A DNA stretch of 64,000 bases from Cyclobacterium xiamenense (GTDB lineage Bacteria; Bacteroidota; Bacteroidia; Cytophagales; Cyclobacteriaceae). The notes below the pieces were generated by a model, which was not told the DNA's origin, made no database searches, and saw only the letters and a list, made by a program, of their open reading frames with translations. The position numbers were made by a program, and so were the translations under genes. Shown here in pieces: positions 52,847 to 62,048 of the stretch; position 1 is the first letter of the stretch, and each line of letters opens with the position of its first letter. The stretch lies in assembly GCF_009467825.1 (NCBI RefSeq), contig NZ_WIOK01000009.1, positions 62,001 to 126,000 of the forward strand, given 5' to 3'.

Positions 52847-53365
52847 TTACGGCTTCGGGTCGTATGTTTCCGACTGTCCTTTGGGGATGCTTAGGCTTTT
52901 CCAGGTACCGGCACAAAGCATTTTACCCAAATAGATCAACTGGCCCACATGGGAGGCATAATGGGTCAATTGCCGGTTGATGGCGTCGATAAGGCTGTGC
53001 GGCTCTTTTCGAATGAAGATGGTTTTGTCAAAATCTTCCGGTGTTATGGGTTCAAGAGCATCGAACAACACCTTCCAGCCGGCTTCCCATACCTGCATCA
53101 TTTCCTTTCTGCTGCGGATGTCGTTTTCAAACTCTGCGTCTCGTTTTCTCCAGGGTTTCTCTCCATCGGAATGCAGGAAAACCGTCCAACGGGAATGCAT
53201 GTTGCCCGCCATGTGTTTGACGATTGTTGCGATGCTGTTGCTGTCGGGATTGAATTGCCAGAAGAGTTTCTCCTCCGGAACCTGTTCCATGGCTTTTTCG
53301 CCCAGGCTTTTGTAAGACCGAAAGAGGTGAAGGCTGCTTTCGAGGTAGTTTGTGGTAGGGTTCAT
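52847..53365 (-). CDS. DinB-like (DUF1572-type) protein
   Basis: The 172-residue protein is a four-helix bundle of the DinB/YfiT superfamily, DUF1572 group. Potential metal-binding histidines are in IVKHMAGNMHSRW (around 50-58) and HYASHVGQLIYLGK (around 137-150). Members may use metal to transfer thiol groups (bacillithiol S-transferase is one branch), which would fit the presence of a bacilliredoxin gene in this window, but activity here is not known. The EcsC gene follows 59 bases downstream in the same direction. Confidence 0.82.
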   Translation of the reverse strand: MNPTTNYLESSLHLFRSYKSLGEKAMEQVPEEKLFWQFNPDSNSIATIVKHMAGNMHSRWTVFLHSDGEKPWRKRDAEFENDIRSRKEMMQVWEAGWKVLFDALEPITPEDFDKTIFIRKEPHSLIDAINRQLTHYASHVGQLIYLGKMLCAGTWKSLSIPKGQSETYDPKP

Positions 53366-53431
53366 GTCTTTCTAGATTTGACGGCTTAGGGAGCCGCTGG
53401 TTTATTGACTAAGATACCTGAATTAAGGCAT

Positions 53432-53456
53432 AAAAAAAAGCTGCCCGGCGGCAGCT
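53432..53456 (-). terminator. Rho-independent terminator after metK
   Basis: On the minus strand, stem AGCTGCC/GGCAGCT with a four-base loop is followed by eight T residues. It begins 12 bases after the metK stop. Confidence 0.85.
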
Positions 53457-53468
53457 CTGAAGAATAGG

Positions 53469-54725
53469 TTAGCGCAATCCAAACGCCTGTTTGATGGCAG
53501 CTACCTGATCCAGCTTTTCCCAGGTAAACAATTCCACGTCCAGGGTGATGGAGGCTTTGTCCGGGGAAAAGAAGGTTTTGGTCACCACTTCGCTTTCTCT
53601 ACCCATGTGTCCATATGCGGCCGTTTCCTCGTAGATCGGGTTGCGCAGTTTGAGTCGGTTTTCAATGGCAAAAGGCCGCATGTCAAACAAGGCCTCTACT
53701 CGCTTTGCGATCTCTCCGTCCAATAAGCTCACCTTGGAAGTGCCATAGGTGTTGACAAAGAGGCCCATGGGTTTGGCCACGCCGATGGCGTAGGAAACCT
53801 GCACCAGTACTTCGTCTGCAACGCCTGCAGCCACCAGATTTTTGGCAATATGTCGGGTCGCATACGCAGCGGACCGGTCTACTTTAGAAGGATCTTTTCC
53901 GGAAAATGCACCACCACCGTGCGCGCCTTTGCCGCCGTAGGTGTCGACGATAATTTTTCTCCCGGTAAGTCCCGTATCTCCATGTGGACCGCCAATCACA
54001 AATTTTCCCGTGGGATTAATGTGGTAGATGATATCATCGGTAAATAGCTGCTGTAGCGAGGGGGGCAATTGGGCCTTTACCCGTGGAATCAAAATTTCGA
54101 TAATGTCTTTCTTGATTTTTCGGAGCATGGCAGCTTCGTCAGCAAAATCGTCGTGTTGGGTGGAAACCACGATGGTATTGATTTTTTCCGGCGTATGGTC
54201 GTCACCATATTGAATGGTTACCTGTGCTTTGGAATCGGGTCTAAGATACTTGATTTGGTCGTTTTCCCGACGAAGGACTGCCAATTCCCGAAGCAAACGG
54301 TGGGACAGGTCCAGCCCCAGGGGGATGTAATTATCGGTCTCGTTGGTGGCATAGCCAAACATCATGCCCTGATCGCCGGCGCCCTGCTCTTCGGGGTCGC
54401 TTCGATCTACCCCTTGATTGATGTCGGGCGATTGCTCGTGGATGGCGGACAATACCCCGCAGGAACTGCCGTCAAACATGTATTCACTCTTGGTATAGCC
54501 GATCCTATTGATCACGTCCCTGGCAATTTTTTGAACATCCAGATACGTGTTGGATTTGACCTCTCCTGCCAGGACCACCTGACCGGTGGTTACCAGGGTC
54601 TCACAAGCTACTTTGGAGTTGGGGTCAAAAGCCAAAAAATGATCGATAATGGCATCTGAAATCTGATCGGAAATTTTATCAGGGTGTCCTTCGGATACGG
54701 ACTCCGAAGTAAATAAATAGGACAT
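53469..54725 (-). CDS. metK: S-adenosylmethionine synthetase
   Basis: The 418-residue enzyme makes S-adenosylmethionine from methionine and ATP. Signature motifs are [18 protein letters not shown] at the N-terminus, the hexapeptide [16 protein letters not shown] in the middle, and [19 protein letters not shown], which forms the phosphate-binding loop. Length is somewhat above the E. coli enzyme (384 residues), as is usual in Bacteroidota. It has its own terminator at 53432-53456. The 79-bp upstream gap is too short for the known SAM riboswitch classes to fit comfortably, and none was seen. TAAATTTA on the minus strand in that gap is a possible -7 box. Confidence 0.97.
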   Translation of the reverse strand: MSYLFTSESVSEGHPDKISDQISDAIIDHFLAFDPNSKVACETLVTTGQVVLAGEVKSNTYLDVQKIARDVINRIGYTKSEYMFDGSSCGVLSAIHEQSPDINQGVDRSDPEEQGAGDQGMMFGYATNETDNYIPLGLDLSHRLLRELAVLRRENDQIKYLRPDSKAQVTIQYGDDHTPEKINTIVVSTQHDDFADEAAMLRKIKKDIIEILIPRVKAQLPPSLQQLFTDDIIYHINPTGKFVIGGPHGDTGLTGRKIIVDTYGGKGAHGGGAFSGKDPSKVDRSAAYATRHIAKNLVAAGVADEVLVQVSYAIGVAKPMGLFVNTYGTSKVSLLDGEIAKRVEALFDMRPFAIENRLKLRNPIYEETAAYGHMGRESEVVTKTFFSPDKASITLDVELFTWEKLDQVAAIKQAFGLR

Positions 54726-54804
54726 ACAATGCGTTTTTAAAATGAGCAGGTAAATTTACAGCTTACAGCTAAAATTAAAAACTATATTTTCACCTGCCTT
54801 CCCT

Positions 54805-55473
54805 TTAATAGCTGTAACGTCTGTTAAAAATCAACGGGGCGTAGAACGAAAGCCCCAGCGTGAGGTACATAATAGCGCCAAAAAACTGCACCCATTGAAA
54901 TACCTGACCCATTCCATAGCTCCCAAACGAGGGAATGTAATAGGTTAAAATAAAAAAAATATAACTCTCTCCAAAAGAAAAAAGAACCAGGGAGGCCATC
55001 CAAAAGTAAGGCAGTGACAGGAGATTCACGTCCTTGTAGCGGCTCTGCTGGAGCAGGTCTTTGAAAAAAATAATGCTATAAAACAGCACCATTCCGTGGC
55101 CAAGCAAGTACGCATAGGACTGTATGCCCGTGAAAGGCGATTGAAAAAAAACACTGATCGGTACGACTAACAGCAGGAAGACAAGTAATGTGGGCAATAC
55201 TCTCTTCTGAAGATGACACGAGTACGGCAATTGGCTAAAAAGCAGTAGCATGAGTGTTGGCCTCAGGTACACGTAGAGGGCATTAAACAATAGAAAGGAA
55301 TCGCTGCTGCCGCTATACTTCCAAATGGATTCGGAAAGGAGGCCGGTAATCAAAATCAGTAAAACCAGGCTTGTGGTTCGTTTGTATTCTTTCAGGTTAT
55401 TTCCAAAAGCGAGATAGGTTCCTGAAGACACAATTCCTACCAGCAGTGCGACGCAATAAAAAGAAACGAGCAT
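54805..55473 (-). CDS. Seven-helix membrane protein of unknown function
   Basis: The 222-residue protein is almost entirely hydrophobic, with about seven membrane segments (near 3-22, 35-50, 63-80, 92-110, 122-138, 155-175 and 190-212). There is a short polar loop SSDSFLLFNALYVYLRP and a short basic tail. No family was recognised; the layout resembles 7TM sensor or chaperone-like membrane proteins. It may be co-transcribed with metK, 79 bases downstream, or end before it; no terminator was seen between them. Confidence 0.6.
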   Translation of the reverse strand: MLVSFYCVALLVGIVSSGTYLAFGNNLKEYKRTTSLVLLILITGLLSESIWKYSGSSDSFLLFNALYVYLRPTLMLLLFSQLPYSCHLQKRVLPTLLVFLLLVVPISVFFQSPFTGIQSYAYLLGHGMVLFYSIIFFKDLLQQSRYKDVNLLSLPYFWMASLVLFSFGESYIFFILTYYIPSFGSYGMGQVFQWVQFFGAIMYLTLGLSFYAPLIFNRRYSY

Positions 55474-55560
55474 ACAAGAGTAGATTTATTGGCTGCAAGT
55501 TATTCAAACAAACAACTTCGGTCAATACCCGGTTTGGGGTATTTTTTTTGCATTTTGTAC

Positions 55561-55595
55561 AAAAAAAAGAGCCGGTTCTCGATGAACCGGCTCTT
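55561..55595 (-). terminator. Rho-independent terminator after secDF
   Basis: On the minus strand, a perfect 12-bp stem (AAGAGCCGGTTC and GAACCGGCTCTT) with a five-base loop is followed by a run of T. It lies 56 bases after the secDF stop and closes the long minus-strand gene series. Confidence 0.88.
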
Positions 55596-55651
55596 CTAAT
55601 TGAAGTACGATCATTTTCCTGAATCAGAAGATGCAGAAAAAGGGATTCGAC

Positions 55652-58618
55652 TTAGGCTACTTTTTTTGGCGGGGTGCTGGCTTCACTGGCTATTTCGCGC
55701 TTCATCAAATCCACTACTACCGGAGTAGCAATGTAGATGGAGGAATAGGTACCAACCAACACCCCAATCAGCAACGCAAAGGAGAAGCCTCGCAACACCT
55801 CACCGCCGAAGATCAATAACACCAGCACCACGATCAGCGTAGTGGCAGAGGTAATGATGGTTCGCGCCAGGGTTTGGTTGATGGCGTCGTTAAACATCTG
55901 CACCAATTTTCCTGTGCCCCGGTTGGTAATATTTTCCCGGATTCGGTCAAAGACAATCACCGTATCGTTGATGGAATAACCGATGACAGTAAGAACGGCA
56001 GCAATGAATACCTGGTCGATCTCAAAGGTAGCTCCAAAAGTACTGGCTATGGCAAATGCGGCGATCACAAAGAAGGTATCGTGTATCAACGCAATAATGG
56101 AAGCCAGAGAGAACTGCCATTTACGGAATCGAAGTAAGATGTAAAGGAAAATTGCGACCAAAGAGAAAAACATCGCCTCCAGGGAGGAGTTTTTAATGTC
56201 GTCGGCGACCGTCGCGCCCACCTTGTTGGATCCCGTGATCGCAAAGGCCCCCTCAGTCATTTGGTTGGCATCCTCAATGAAACTAAACCCGGTGACCGTG
56301 GCTATTCCCTCACGAATTTTTGTCTCTACTTCGCGGTTTGCCTCCTCGTTATCCTCGTTTACCAAATAAGAAGTGGTGACTTTTAAGATGTTGTTGGCAC
56401 CGTAGGTTTTTACCTCAACGGCTCCATCAAATTCATTATCCAGCCCAACTTTCAACTCAGAGGCGGGGATGGGTTCGTTGAATTCTACGATGTAATACCT
56501 ACCGCCGGTAAAGTCCACACCGAATTTCAAGCCAGTGGTGAGTGCCAGGACCATTCCGACCACGATGATGGAGGTGGAAATCAAGTATGCAATTTTTCGC
56601 TTGCCCAGAAAATCTATGGACAGATCGGAAAGCAGATTGCGCGCGAAAGGCGTGGCAAAGGAAATGGTACTTTTGTCGCCTTTTTTGCTCATCCAGTGGA
56701 CAATGACCCGGGTAATAAATACGGCCGAGAAAAAGGAAGACGCAATACCAATCATCAATACAATGGCAAAACCTTTTACCGGTCCCTGCCCCAATGCATA
56801 CAATATCGCTCCTGTCAGAAAGGTGGTAACGTTGGAGTCAAGAATGGCACTAAACGCTTTGTCGTACCCGCTGCTAATCGCCTGAAGGATACCCGCTCCG
56901 TTGCGCAATTCCTCCTTTATACGCTCAAAGATCAGGACGTTTGCATCAATGGACATACCGATTGTCAGTACGATACCGGCGATTCCGGGTAGGGTAAGGG
57001 CAGCCCCCAGCTGCGCCAGAATTCCCAGGATAAAGAAAATATTGAACAGCAGGGCTGCAATGGCGACAAATCCTCCTTTGGAATAATAGGCGACCATGAA
57101 CAAAACCACCAGTACCAAACCGGCGATCATCGAATTGATCCCCTGGTTTCGGGCCTCAATGCCTAGCGTGGGACCTACAATGGCCTCTTCTACAATATTC
57201 GTAGGGGCAGGCAGGGTTCCTGATTTAAGGATATTGGCCAGGTCTTTGGCTTCCTCCATCGTAAAGTTTCCGGTGATTTCCGATTGGCCGGAAGGGATTT
57301 CTCCTTGTACGGTCGGTGCGGTATATACGTAATTATCCAATACGACGGCGATTCGGTTACCAATATTTTCCGCGGTGAGGCGCCTCCAGTTTCGTGCTCC
57401 TTCTGCGTTCATCTGCATGCTGACGGCAGGCCGTGAGGTTTGATCCAGAGACTGTCGGGCATCGGTAATTACGTCTCCTTCCAGGGGAGCCTGATCGGTT
57501 CCCCGAGGGGCTTTGATCGCATGCAGTTCCAACAGTTCCATACCCTCCTGTACCTGAGGCTTGACTGACCACATAAACCGAATATCCCGAGGAAGAAGGG
57601 ACTGAACGTCATCTCTTTTTAATATCCGATTGATGGCGATGGTATCGCGCAATTCGTAAACCAACCCATAATTGGCCTTGAGCAGGGAGAAAATGGGCGA
57701 TACATCCATGCCCAGGGAATCCTGATCCGAAGCGCCTTCCGCCAGTTGACGAGCCAGGTCACTTTCCAGGTCCGTGGTGTCCGATAAAGCCTCCATGTCT
57801 TCGGCGGTAGCCTGGGGCTGCTCGGAGCGGGCCTCCTCTACCAAAAAAGCATTCACTTGTTGCAAGGCATCGCCGAATTCATCGATTTCTGCGACTTCCC
57901 AAAACTGTAATTTTGCGACTCCCTGCAGCAGGTTCCGAACCCGCTCCACATTGTCTACTCCCGGAAGTTCAATCTGAATGCGGCCTGTATTCTGTATCCG
58001 TTGGATATTGGGTTGGGAGGTACCGAATCGGTCAATCCGTGTCCGCAAGATATTAAAGGAACGATCAATGGCGTTTTCAACTTCATCGTCAATGATATTC
58101 AGGATGTCGGTATCCGACGATTCCAGTGAAATACGCCCCCTGTTAGCGGCAGTGGCGAAAATGGTGTTCAATTGCCGGTCTCCGGCTTCTTCTTGCCATG
58201 CCTGGTAGAAGATGCTTACAAAACTCTCGTTGACGGTTTTGGATCGTTCGATGGCCAGGGAAATTGCCTGGTTAAACTCCGGATCCTTACTTCCGCCGGA
58301 AAGTCCTTTGACGATTTCAATGGGGGAAACTTCCAGGGTCACGTGCATGCCGCCTTGCAAATCCAAACCCAACCCCAATTCGGTATTTTTTACTTCTTGA
58401 TAGGTGAAGGGGATACCCAAAAAGCTGTAGACCGGCTCGCGCCAGACAGAATCCAGGTAGGATTGTCTTTTATCAAAGTCGATGTTGCCCGATTCGTCGG
58501 TAGCATAGGTAGTGGCTTTTTTCTGCACACTGTTGGAAACCAGTGTAAAGGATAGGTAGTACAAACACAACCCGGTAATGACCACCGTTAAAAAAACGAT
58601 AATGCCTTTATTTTTCAT
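55652..58618 (-). CDS. secDF: Protein translocase subunit SecDF (fused)
   Basis: The 988-residue inner-membrane protein uses the proton gradient to help pull proteins through SecYEG. SecD makes up about residues 1-620: first membrane segment at 5-28, GLGLDLQGGMHVTLEVSP, a large periplasmic P1 region and then a group of membrane segments beginning near GIEARNQGINSMIAG. SecF makes up about 650-970, with GVDFTGGRYYIVEF and the family signature in IGYSINDTVIVFDRIREN. Fusion of the two is normal in Bacteroidota. It comes after a small secreted-protein gene and has a strong terminator downstream. Confidence 0.96.
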   Translation of the reverse strand: MKNKGIIVFLTVVITGLCLYYLSFTLVSNSVQKKATTYATDESGNIDFDKRQSYLDSVWREPVYSFLGIPFTYQEVKNTELGLGLDLQGGMHVTLEVSPIEIVKGLSGGSKDPEFNQAISLAIERSKTVNESFVSIFYQAWQEEAGDRQLNTIFATAANRGRISLESSDTDILNIIDDEVENAIDRSFNILRTRIDRFGTSQPNIQRIQNTGRIQIELPGVDNVERVRNLLQGVAKLQFWEVAEIDEFGDALQQVNAFLVEEARSEQPQATAEDMEALSDTTDLESDLARQLAEGASDQDSLGMDVSPIFSLLKANYGLVYELRDTIAINRILKRDDVQSLLPRDIRFMWSVKPQVQEGMELLELHAIKAPRGTDQAPLEGDVITDARQSLDQTSRPAVSMQMNAEGARNWRRLTAENIGNRIAVVLDNYVYTAPTVQGEIPSGQSEITGNFTMEEAKDLANILKSGTLPAPTNIVEEAIVGPTLGIEARNQGINSMIAGLVLVVLFMVAYYSKGGFVAIAALLFNIFFILGILAQLGAALTLPGIAGIVLTIGMSIDANVLIFERIKEELRNGAGILQAISSGYDKAFSAILDSNVTTFLTGAILYALGQGPVKGFAIVLMIGIASSFFSAVFITRVIVHWMSKKGDKSTISFATPFARNLLSDLSIDFLGKRKIAYLISTSIIVVGMVLALTTGLKFGVDFTGGRYYIVEFNEPIPASELKVGLDNEFDGAVEVKTYGANNILKVTTSYLVNEDNEEANREVETKIREGIATVTGFSFIEDANQMTEGAFAITGSNKVGATVADDIKNSSLEAMFFSLVAIFLYILLRFRKWQFSLASIIALIHDTFFVIAAFAIASTFGATFEIDQVFIAAVLTVIGYSINDTVIVFDRIRENITNRGTGKLVQMFNDAINQTLARTIITSATTLIVVLVLLIFGGEVLRGFSFALLIGVLVGTYSSIYIATPVVVDLMKREIASEASTPPKKVA

Positions 58619-58665
58619 GATTCTATGTTAAATGAAGTTAGTTTTTGTTGACTAGGGGATGTATT

Positions 58666-58692
58666 GCCGGTAGCAAACCAATGTTTACCGGC
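58666..58692. repeat. Bulged stem-loop in the secDF leader
   Basis: Arms GCCGGT and ACCGGC with inner arms AAAC and GTTT can pair around a four-base loop, leaving a three-base bulge. It lies 47 bases before the secDF start (minus strand). It could be an end signal for the small upstream gene or a leader structure; no T run follows. Confidence 0.35.
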
Positions 58693-58723
58693 GAAAGGAA
58701 AGGAAAATCAGGAGGAACGGTGC

Positions 58724-59095
58724 TCAGGGAGCGTTTACCGAAATTATTTGTTCAAAAAGTATCTCAAACAGCTGGTTGAATGGGGGACCGCTACCGGCAT
58801 CGAAACCCAGCCGGAGGTTTCCGCCACCCGACACCTCGTATATGAGGTGATAGGCATGATCCACAACCACCAATGCAAAAGGAACCACGGCATCGATTGC
58901 TGCGTGAATAAAGGTCTTCTCCTCCCCTGCATCATTTTCGGCGGCGTCGTCATCCAGGTCGAACTGTAAATTTATCAGACTGCTGTCTGCATCCAACTGA
59001 ACGGTAAGTTCCGACACCGACACAAACGTACAAAACAGAAGTACCAGCAAAAGGCTGAGCCTTTGCCGTACGATTCCATTCGTTGTTTGATTCAT
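58724..59095 (-). CDS. Small secreted protein of unknown function
   Basis: The 123-residue protein has a signal-like hydrophobic stretch (RLSLLLVLLFCTFVSV, about 12-27). The rest is acidic: an FDLDDDAAENDAGEEK segment followed by FIHAAIDAVVPFALVVVDHA and YHLIYEVSGGGNLRLGF. No family was recognised. The start at 59095 (MNQTTNG) is preferred over the one at 59110. It is upstream of secDF by 105 bases in the same direction. It is probably periplasmic or surface exposed. Confidence 0.6.
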   Translation of the reverse strand: MNQTTNGIVRQRLSLLLVLLFCTFVSVSELTVQLDADSSLINLQFDLDDDAAENDAGEEKTFIHAAIDAVVPFALVVVDHAYHLIYEVSGGGNLRLGFDAGSGPPFNQLFEILFEQIISVNAP

Positions 59096-59246
59096 TGCCA
59101 TGGGGCGCAAATATAGAAAGAAATTTTTATATTCGCTCCTTTCTCGCGATAATTTTTGAACACAAAGCGCTTGTATACCAAGCTGTTACCTTACTTTTTC
59201 CCGTTGCCCTGTTTTTCGACACAAGCAGTGCCCGGGGAAGACGCTG

Positions 59247-59870
59247 TTAGGAGCGGGAAATCTTTACCTGGAGAAAAGTGCGAATTACCTCCAGCGCTTT
59301 GTCAAAACCATGGTTGTTGGGGACGATCAGGTCTGCATCGTGCTTAAATGGCGCAATGTATTTTTCATAGGTAGGCATCACGTGCTGTTCGTAGCGGTAC
59401 AGCACGTCGTCCAGGTCATAGCCACGCTCTACCTTATCCCGGACGATCCTGCGTTTAAGCTTGATGTGGTCCTTGGCATCGATGTAGACTTTGAGGTCCA
59501 GCAGGGCGGCAAGTTCCGGATAATACAAGACAAAGATTCCTTCTACCACGACCACCGGCGCTGGCTCAAACGTAAGCATCCGAGGCGTCTTGTTGGGATT
59601 GTTAAAGGTATATTCCTGTCGCTGCACCGGCTTGCCTTGCTGTAGGGCGCGGATATCGGTGGCATATTGCTCGAAATCGATGGAATGGGGCGTATCAAAA
59701 TTCGTTATGCCGCGTTCGTCCAGGGGCTGCAGGTTGCGGGGCTTGTAGTAGTTGTCCTGAGAGATAAGGCATACCTGCCCCGGATCGAAGGCGTGGAGCA
59801 AGCGATCCAGAAAATGGGTTTTTCCCGAAGCGCTTCCTCCGGTAATGCCGATAATAAAGGGATGGTTCAT
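59247..59870 (-). CDS. udk: Uridine kinase
   Basis: The 207-residue kinase phosphorylates uridine and cytidine in pyrimidine salvage. The P-loop is GGSASGKT near residues 10-17. Other family segments are LISQDNYYKP, NFDTPHSIDF and the lid-type DAKDHIKLKRRIVRDKVERG. Length is normal for a bacterial Udk. The gene follows rdgB by 19 bases in the same direction and is part of the compact minus-strand series. Confidence 0.93.
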   Translation of the reverse strand: MNHPFIIGITGGSASGKTHFLDRLLHAFDPGQVCLISQDNYYKPRNLQPLDERGITNFDTPHSIDFEQYATDIRALQQGKPVQRQEYTFNNPNKTPRMLTFEPAPVVVVEGIFVLYYPELAALLDLKVYIDAKDHIKLKRRIVRDKVERGYDLDDVLYRYEQHVMPTYEKYIAPFKHDADLIVPNNHGFDKALEVIRTFLQVKISRS

Positions 59871-59889
59871 GGAGCGGAATGCGTGTCTG

Positions 59890-60489
59890 TTAGGATGACT
59901 GATTTTTTCCCGCCGCGCCAGCTTTTAGGAAATCGGCTAACGTTCGAACGGCCCTTCCCCGATGGCTGATGGCGTTTTTTTCCTGCATGGATAGTTCCGC
60001 AAAGGTTTCCTTGTAGCCCTCTGGCCGGAATACAGGGTCGTATCCAAAACCCGCTTCTCCGGAACGCTTCCGCAAAATCTCACCGGAAACCTTCCCTTCG
60101 AAGGCATGCGAATCATTTCCCAAAAGCAAGGCAATGACCGTTCGGAAGGACGCTTTTCGGTTTGTTTTGTCCCGCATCCGTTCCAATAGCAGCGAAAGGT
60201 TCCGCTCGTCACTTCGGGGTTCCCCCGCAAACCTCCCGGAATACACCCCAGGTGCACCATCCAGGGCTTCTACTTCCAGGCCGGTGTCATCGGCGAAACA
60301 GTCGACCCCATAATGCGTTTTCACGTACTGTGCTTTTTGAAAGGCATTGTGCTCCAGGGTATCGCCCGTCTCCGGCAATTCTTCCGAACAGCCAATTTCG
60401 GCCAGTGATACTATTTCAAATTCCTTTCCCAGTGCAGCTTTTACTTCCTCCAGCTTTTTGGGATTATTGGTGGCAAAACAGATTTTCAT
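59890..60489 (-). CDS. rdgB: Non-canonical purine NTP pyrophosphatase (RdgB/HAM1)
   Basis: The 199-residue enzyme removes dITP, dXTP and ITP from the nucleotide pool by cutting off pyrophosphate. Family motifs are ATNNPKKLEEV at the start, FADDTGLEVEALDGAPGVYS in the middle, with the metal-binding acidic residues, and ISHRGRA near the end. The open frame reaches 60672 inside the next gene, but the ATG at 60489 (MKICFATNN) is the natural start. It follows the fRMsr gene by 19 bases. Confidence 0.94.
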   Translation of the reverse strand: MKICFATNNPKKLEEVKAALGKEFEIVSLAEIGCSEELPETGDTLEHNAFQKAQYVKTHYGVDCFADDTGLEVEALDGAPGVYSGRFAGEPRSDERNLSLLLERMRDKTNRKASFRTVIALLLGNDSHAFEGKVSGEILRKRSGEAGFGYDPVFRPEGYKETFAELSMQEKNAISHRGRAVRTLADFLKAGAAGKNQSS

Positions 60490-60508
60490 AGGATGAAAGT
60501 AAGGCAGA

Positions 60509-60991
60509 TTAGCCGGGAATGGAAATGAGCTGCACCATTTTTTCCAGGTACTGTTGGTCGGTGGCATCAAATTGGGCCAGATTCTCGGAGTCAATATCCA
60601 GTACTCCAACGACTTTTTCCGAAGAAAACAGCGGCACCACGATTTCGGAGCGGGAGGCACTGCTACAGGCAATATGTCCCGGAAAGGCGTCTACGTCCGG
60701 AACCACCTGCGTCTCTTCCGTTTCCCAGGCTTTTCCGCAGACGCCTTTTCCGTAGTCAATGCGGGTGCAGGCGATCGGCCCCTGAAAGGGTCCCAATACC
60801 AATTGATTATCTCGGACCAGGTAAAACCCCACCCACAAGAAATCAAAGGCCTCTTTCAAAACGGCAGCCGTATTGGCCAGGTTGGCGATCAGATCGGTTT
60901 CGCCGGCCAGCAGCGCCTCCAGCTGAGGCAGCAGGGCGCGATAACGATCGCGTTTTCCGGCGGCCGGCGGCAGATTTAATGCTTCATTCAT
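60509..60991 (-). CDS. Free methionine-(R)-sulfoxide reductase (GAF domain)
   Basis: The 160-residue GAF protein reduces free L-methionine-(R)-sulfoxide. The three cysteines of the family are present: C75 (GPIACTRIDYG), C85 (GVCGKAWE) and C109 (HIACSSASRSEIVVP). C109 corresponds to the catalytic cysteine and the others resolve the disulfide. The ATG at 60991 overlaps the end of ribD by eight bases, giving translational coupling. A longer frame to 61132 overlaps ribD and is not used. Confidence 0.9.
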   Translation of the reverse strand: MNEALNLPPAAGKRDRYRALLPQLEALLAGETDLIANLANTAAVLKEAFDFLWVGFYLVRDNQLVLGPFQGPIACTRIDYGKGVCGKAWETEETQVVPDVDAFPGHIACSSASRSEIVVPLFSSEKVVGVLDIDSENLAQFDATDQQYLEKMVQLISIPG

Positions 60992-62048
60992 GGTTGGTAT
61001 AGGTTTGCAACAAGTCCTGATCCAGTTTGATTTGTTCGGTTGGAAATCCGGGAAGGATGGGCGCAGGTATGCCGAGTCCAAAATGGGTATTTCCAGTAAA
61101 CACCCGTGCTTCGTCCCATAGCCCCTGCCCAATAAAATCCCGCAGCAAGGCGGCGCCTCCTTCCACCATCAGACTTTGGATGTTTCGTTGCTGCAAGTCG
61201 TCCAGTAGATGCTGCAGCCCAAAGTCTTCATTCAGGCGAACCCATTCGGTTTGGCCCGCCTGCTTCGCCTGCTTCTCATTGTAGATAAGTGTGGGCTGGG
61301 AGTCGTCAAACAGGTGCAATTCTTGGGATAGCCTCAACCTTCGGTCTATCACCAGTCGAAGGGGGTTTTTTCCGGTCCAGTCACGGACATTTAGCCGAGG
61401 ATTGTCGTAATGTGCGGTATGGGTACCCACCAGTATGGCGCTTTCTTCCGCGCGCCAGCGGTGGACGAGTTGCCGGCTCAGGGGATTACTGATCCACTTG
61501 CTGTCGTAATTGGTTCGGGCAATGAAGCCATCCCGGGTTTGTGCCCATTTGAGCAGGATAAACGGCCTTTTTTTCTCCATTTGGGTAAAAAACCGGCGGT
61601 TTTGGTAGCGAATTTCCGGTTCCAGAAGTCCCGTTACCACGGATATTCCGGCTTGCTCGATTCGCGCAATGCCTTTGCCTCCCACCAGCGGGTTGCTGTC
61701 TACTGCACCTACGACCACTCGACCGATTTGTTGGCGAACGATCAAATCGGCGCAGGGGGGCGTCTTGCCATGATGCGCACAAGGCTCCAGGGTTACGTAA
61801 AGGGTAGAGGCAGGCAAAAGCCCCTTATTTGCTACACTGGCAATGGCGTTGGGTTCTGCATGCGCCTGTCCAAAACGCTCGTGGTAGCCCTCGCCAATTA
61901 CCTGCCCCTTGTGCACGATGACACAGCCCACCAGGGGATTGGGGCTTACCTGCCCCAGACCGAGGGAGGCCAATTCCATAGCCCGGCGCATAAAGAACAG
62001 GTCCTGCGTGGTGTGGTCGGAGCCGTGTCGAGGAATATTCGTTTGCAT
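60984..62048 (-). CDS. ribD: Bifunctional riboflavin deaminase/reductase
   Basis: The 354-residue enzyme carries out the second and third steps of riboflavin synthesis. The N-terminal zinc deaminase domain (about 1-150) has HAEPNAIA and PCAHHGKTPPCADL, which supply the zinc ligands and catalytic glutamate. The C-terminal reductase domain (about 160-354) has FILLKWAQTRDGFIA and LMVEGGAALLRDFI. The start overlaps the DUF4382 stop by one base, and the stop overlaps the fRMsr start. No other riboflavin gene is in the window and no FMN riboswitch was seen before it. Confidence 0.95.
   Translation of the reverse strand: MQTNIPRHGSDHTTQDLFFMRRAMELASLGLGQVSPNPLVGCVIVHKGQVIGEGYHERFGQAHAEPNAIASVANKGLLPASTLYVTLEPCAHHGKTPPCADLIVRQQIGRVVVGAVDSNPLVGGKGIARIEQAGISVVTGLLEPEIRYQNRRFFTQMEKKRPFILLKWAQTRDGFIARTNYDSKWISNPLSRQLVHRWRAEESAILVGTHTAHYDNPRLNVRDWTGKNPLRLVIDRRLRLSQELHLFDDSQPTLIYNEKQAKQAGQTEWVRLNEDFGLQHLLDDLQQRNIQSLMVEGGAALLRDFIGQGLWDEARVFTGNTHFGLGIPAPILPGFPTEQIKLDQDLLQTYTNHE

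Noticed and set aside
54726-54804. Possible SAM riboswitch before metK.
   Set aside because: The 79-bp gap is too short and lacks the conserved stems; only a doubled AGCTGTAA-like element and a possible -7 box are seen.
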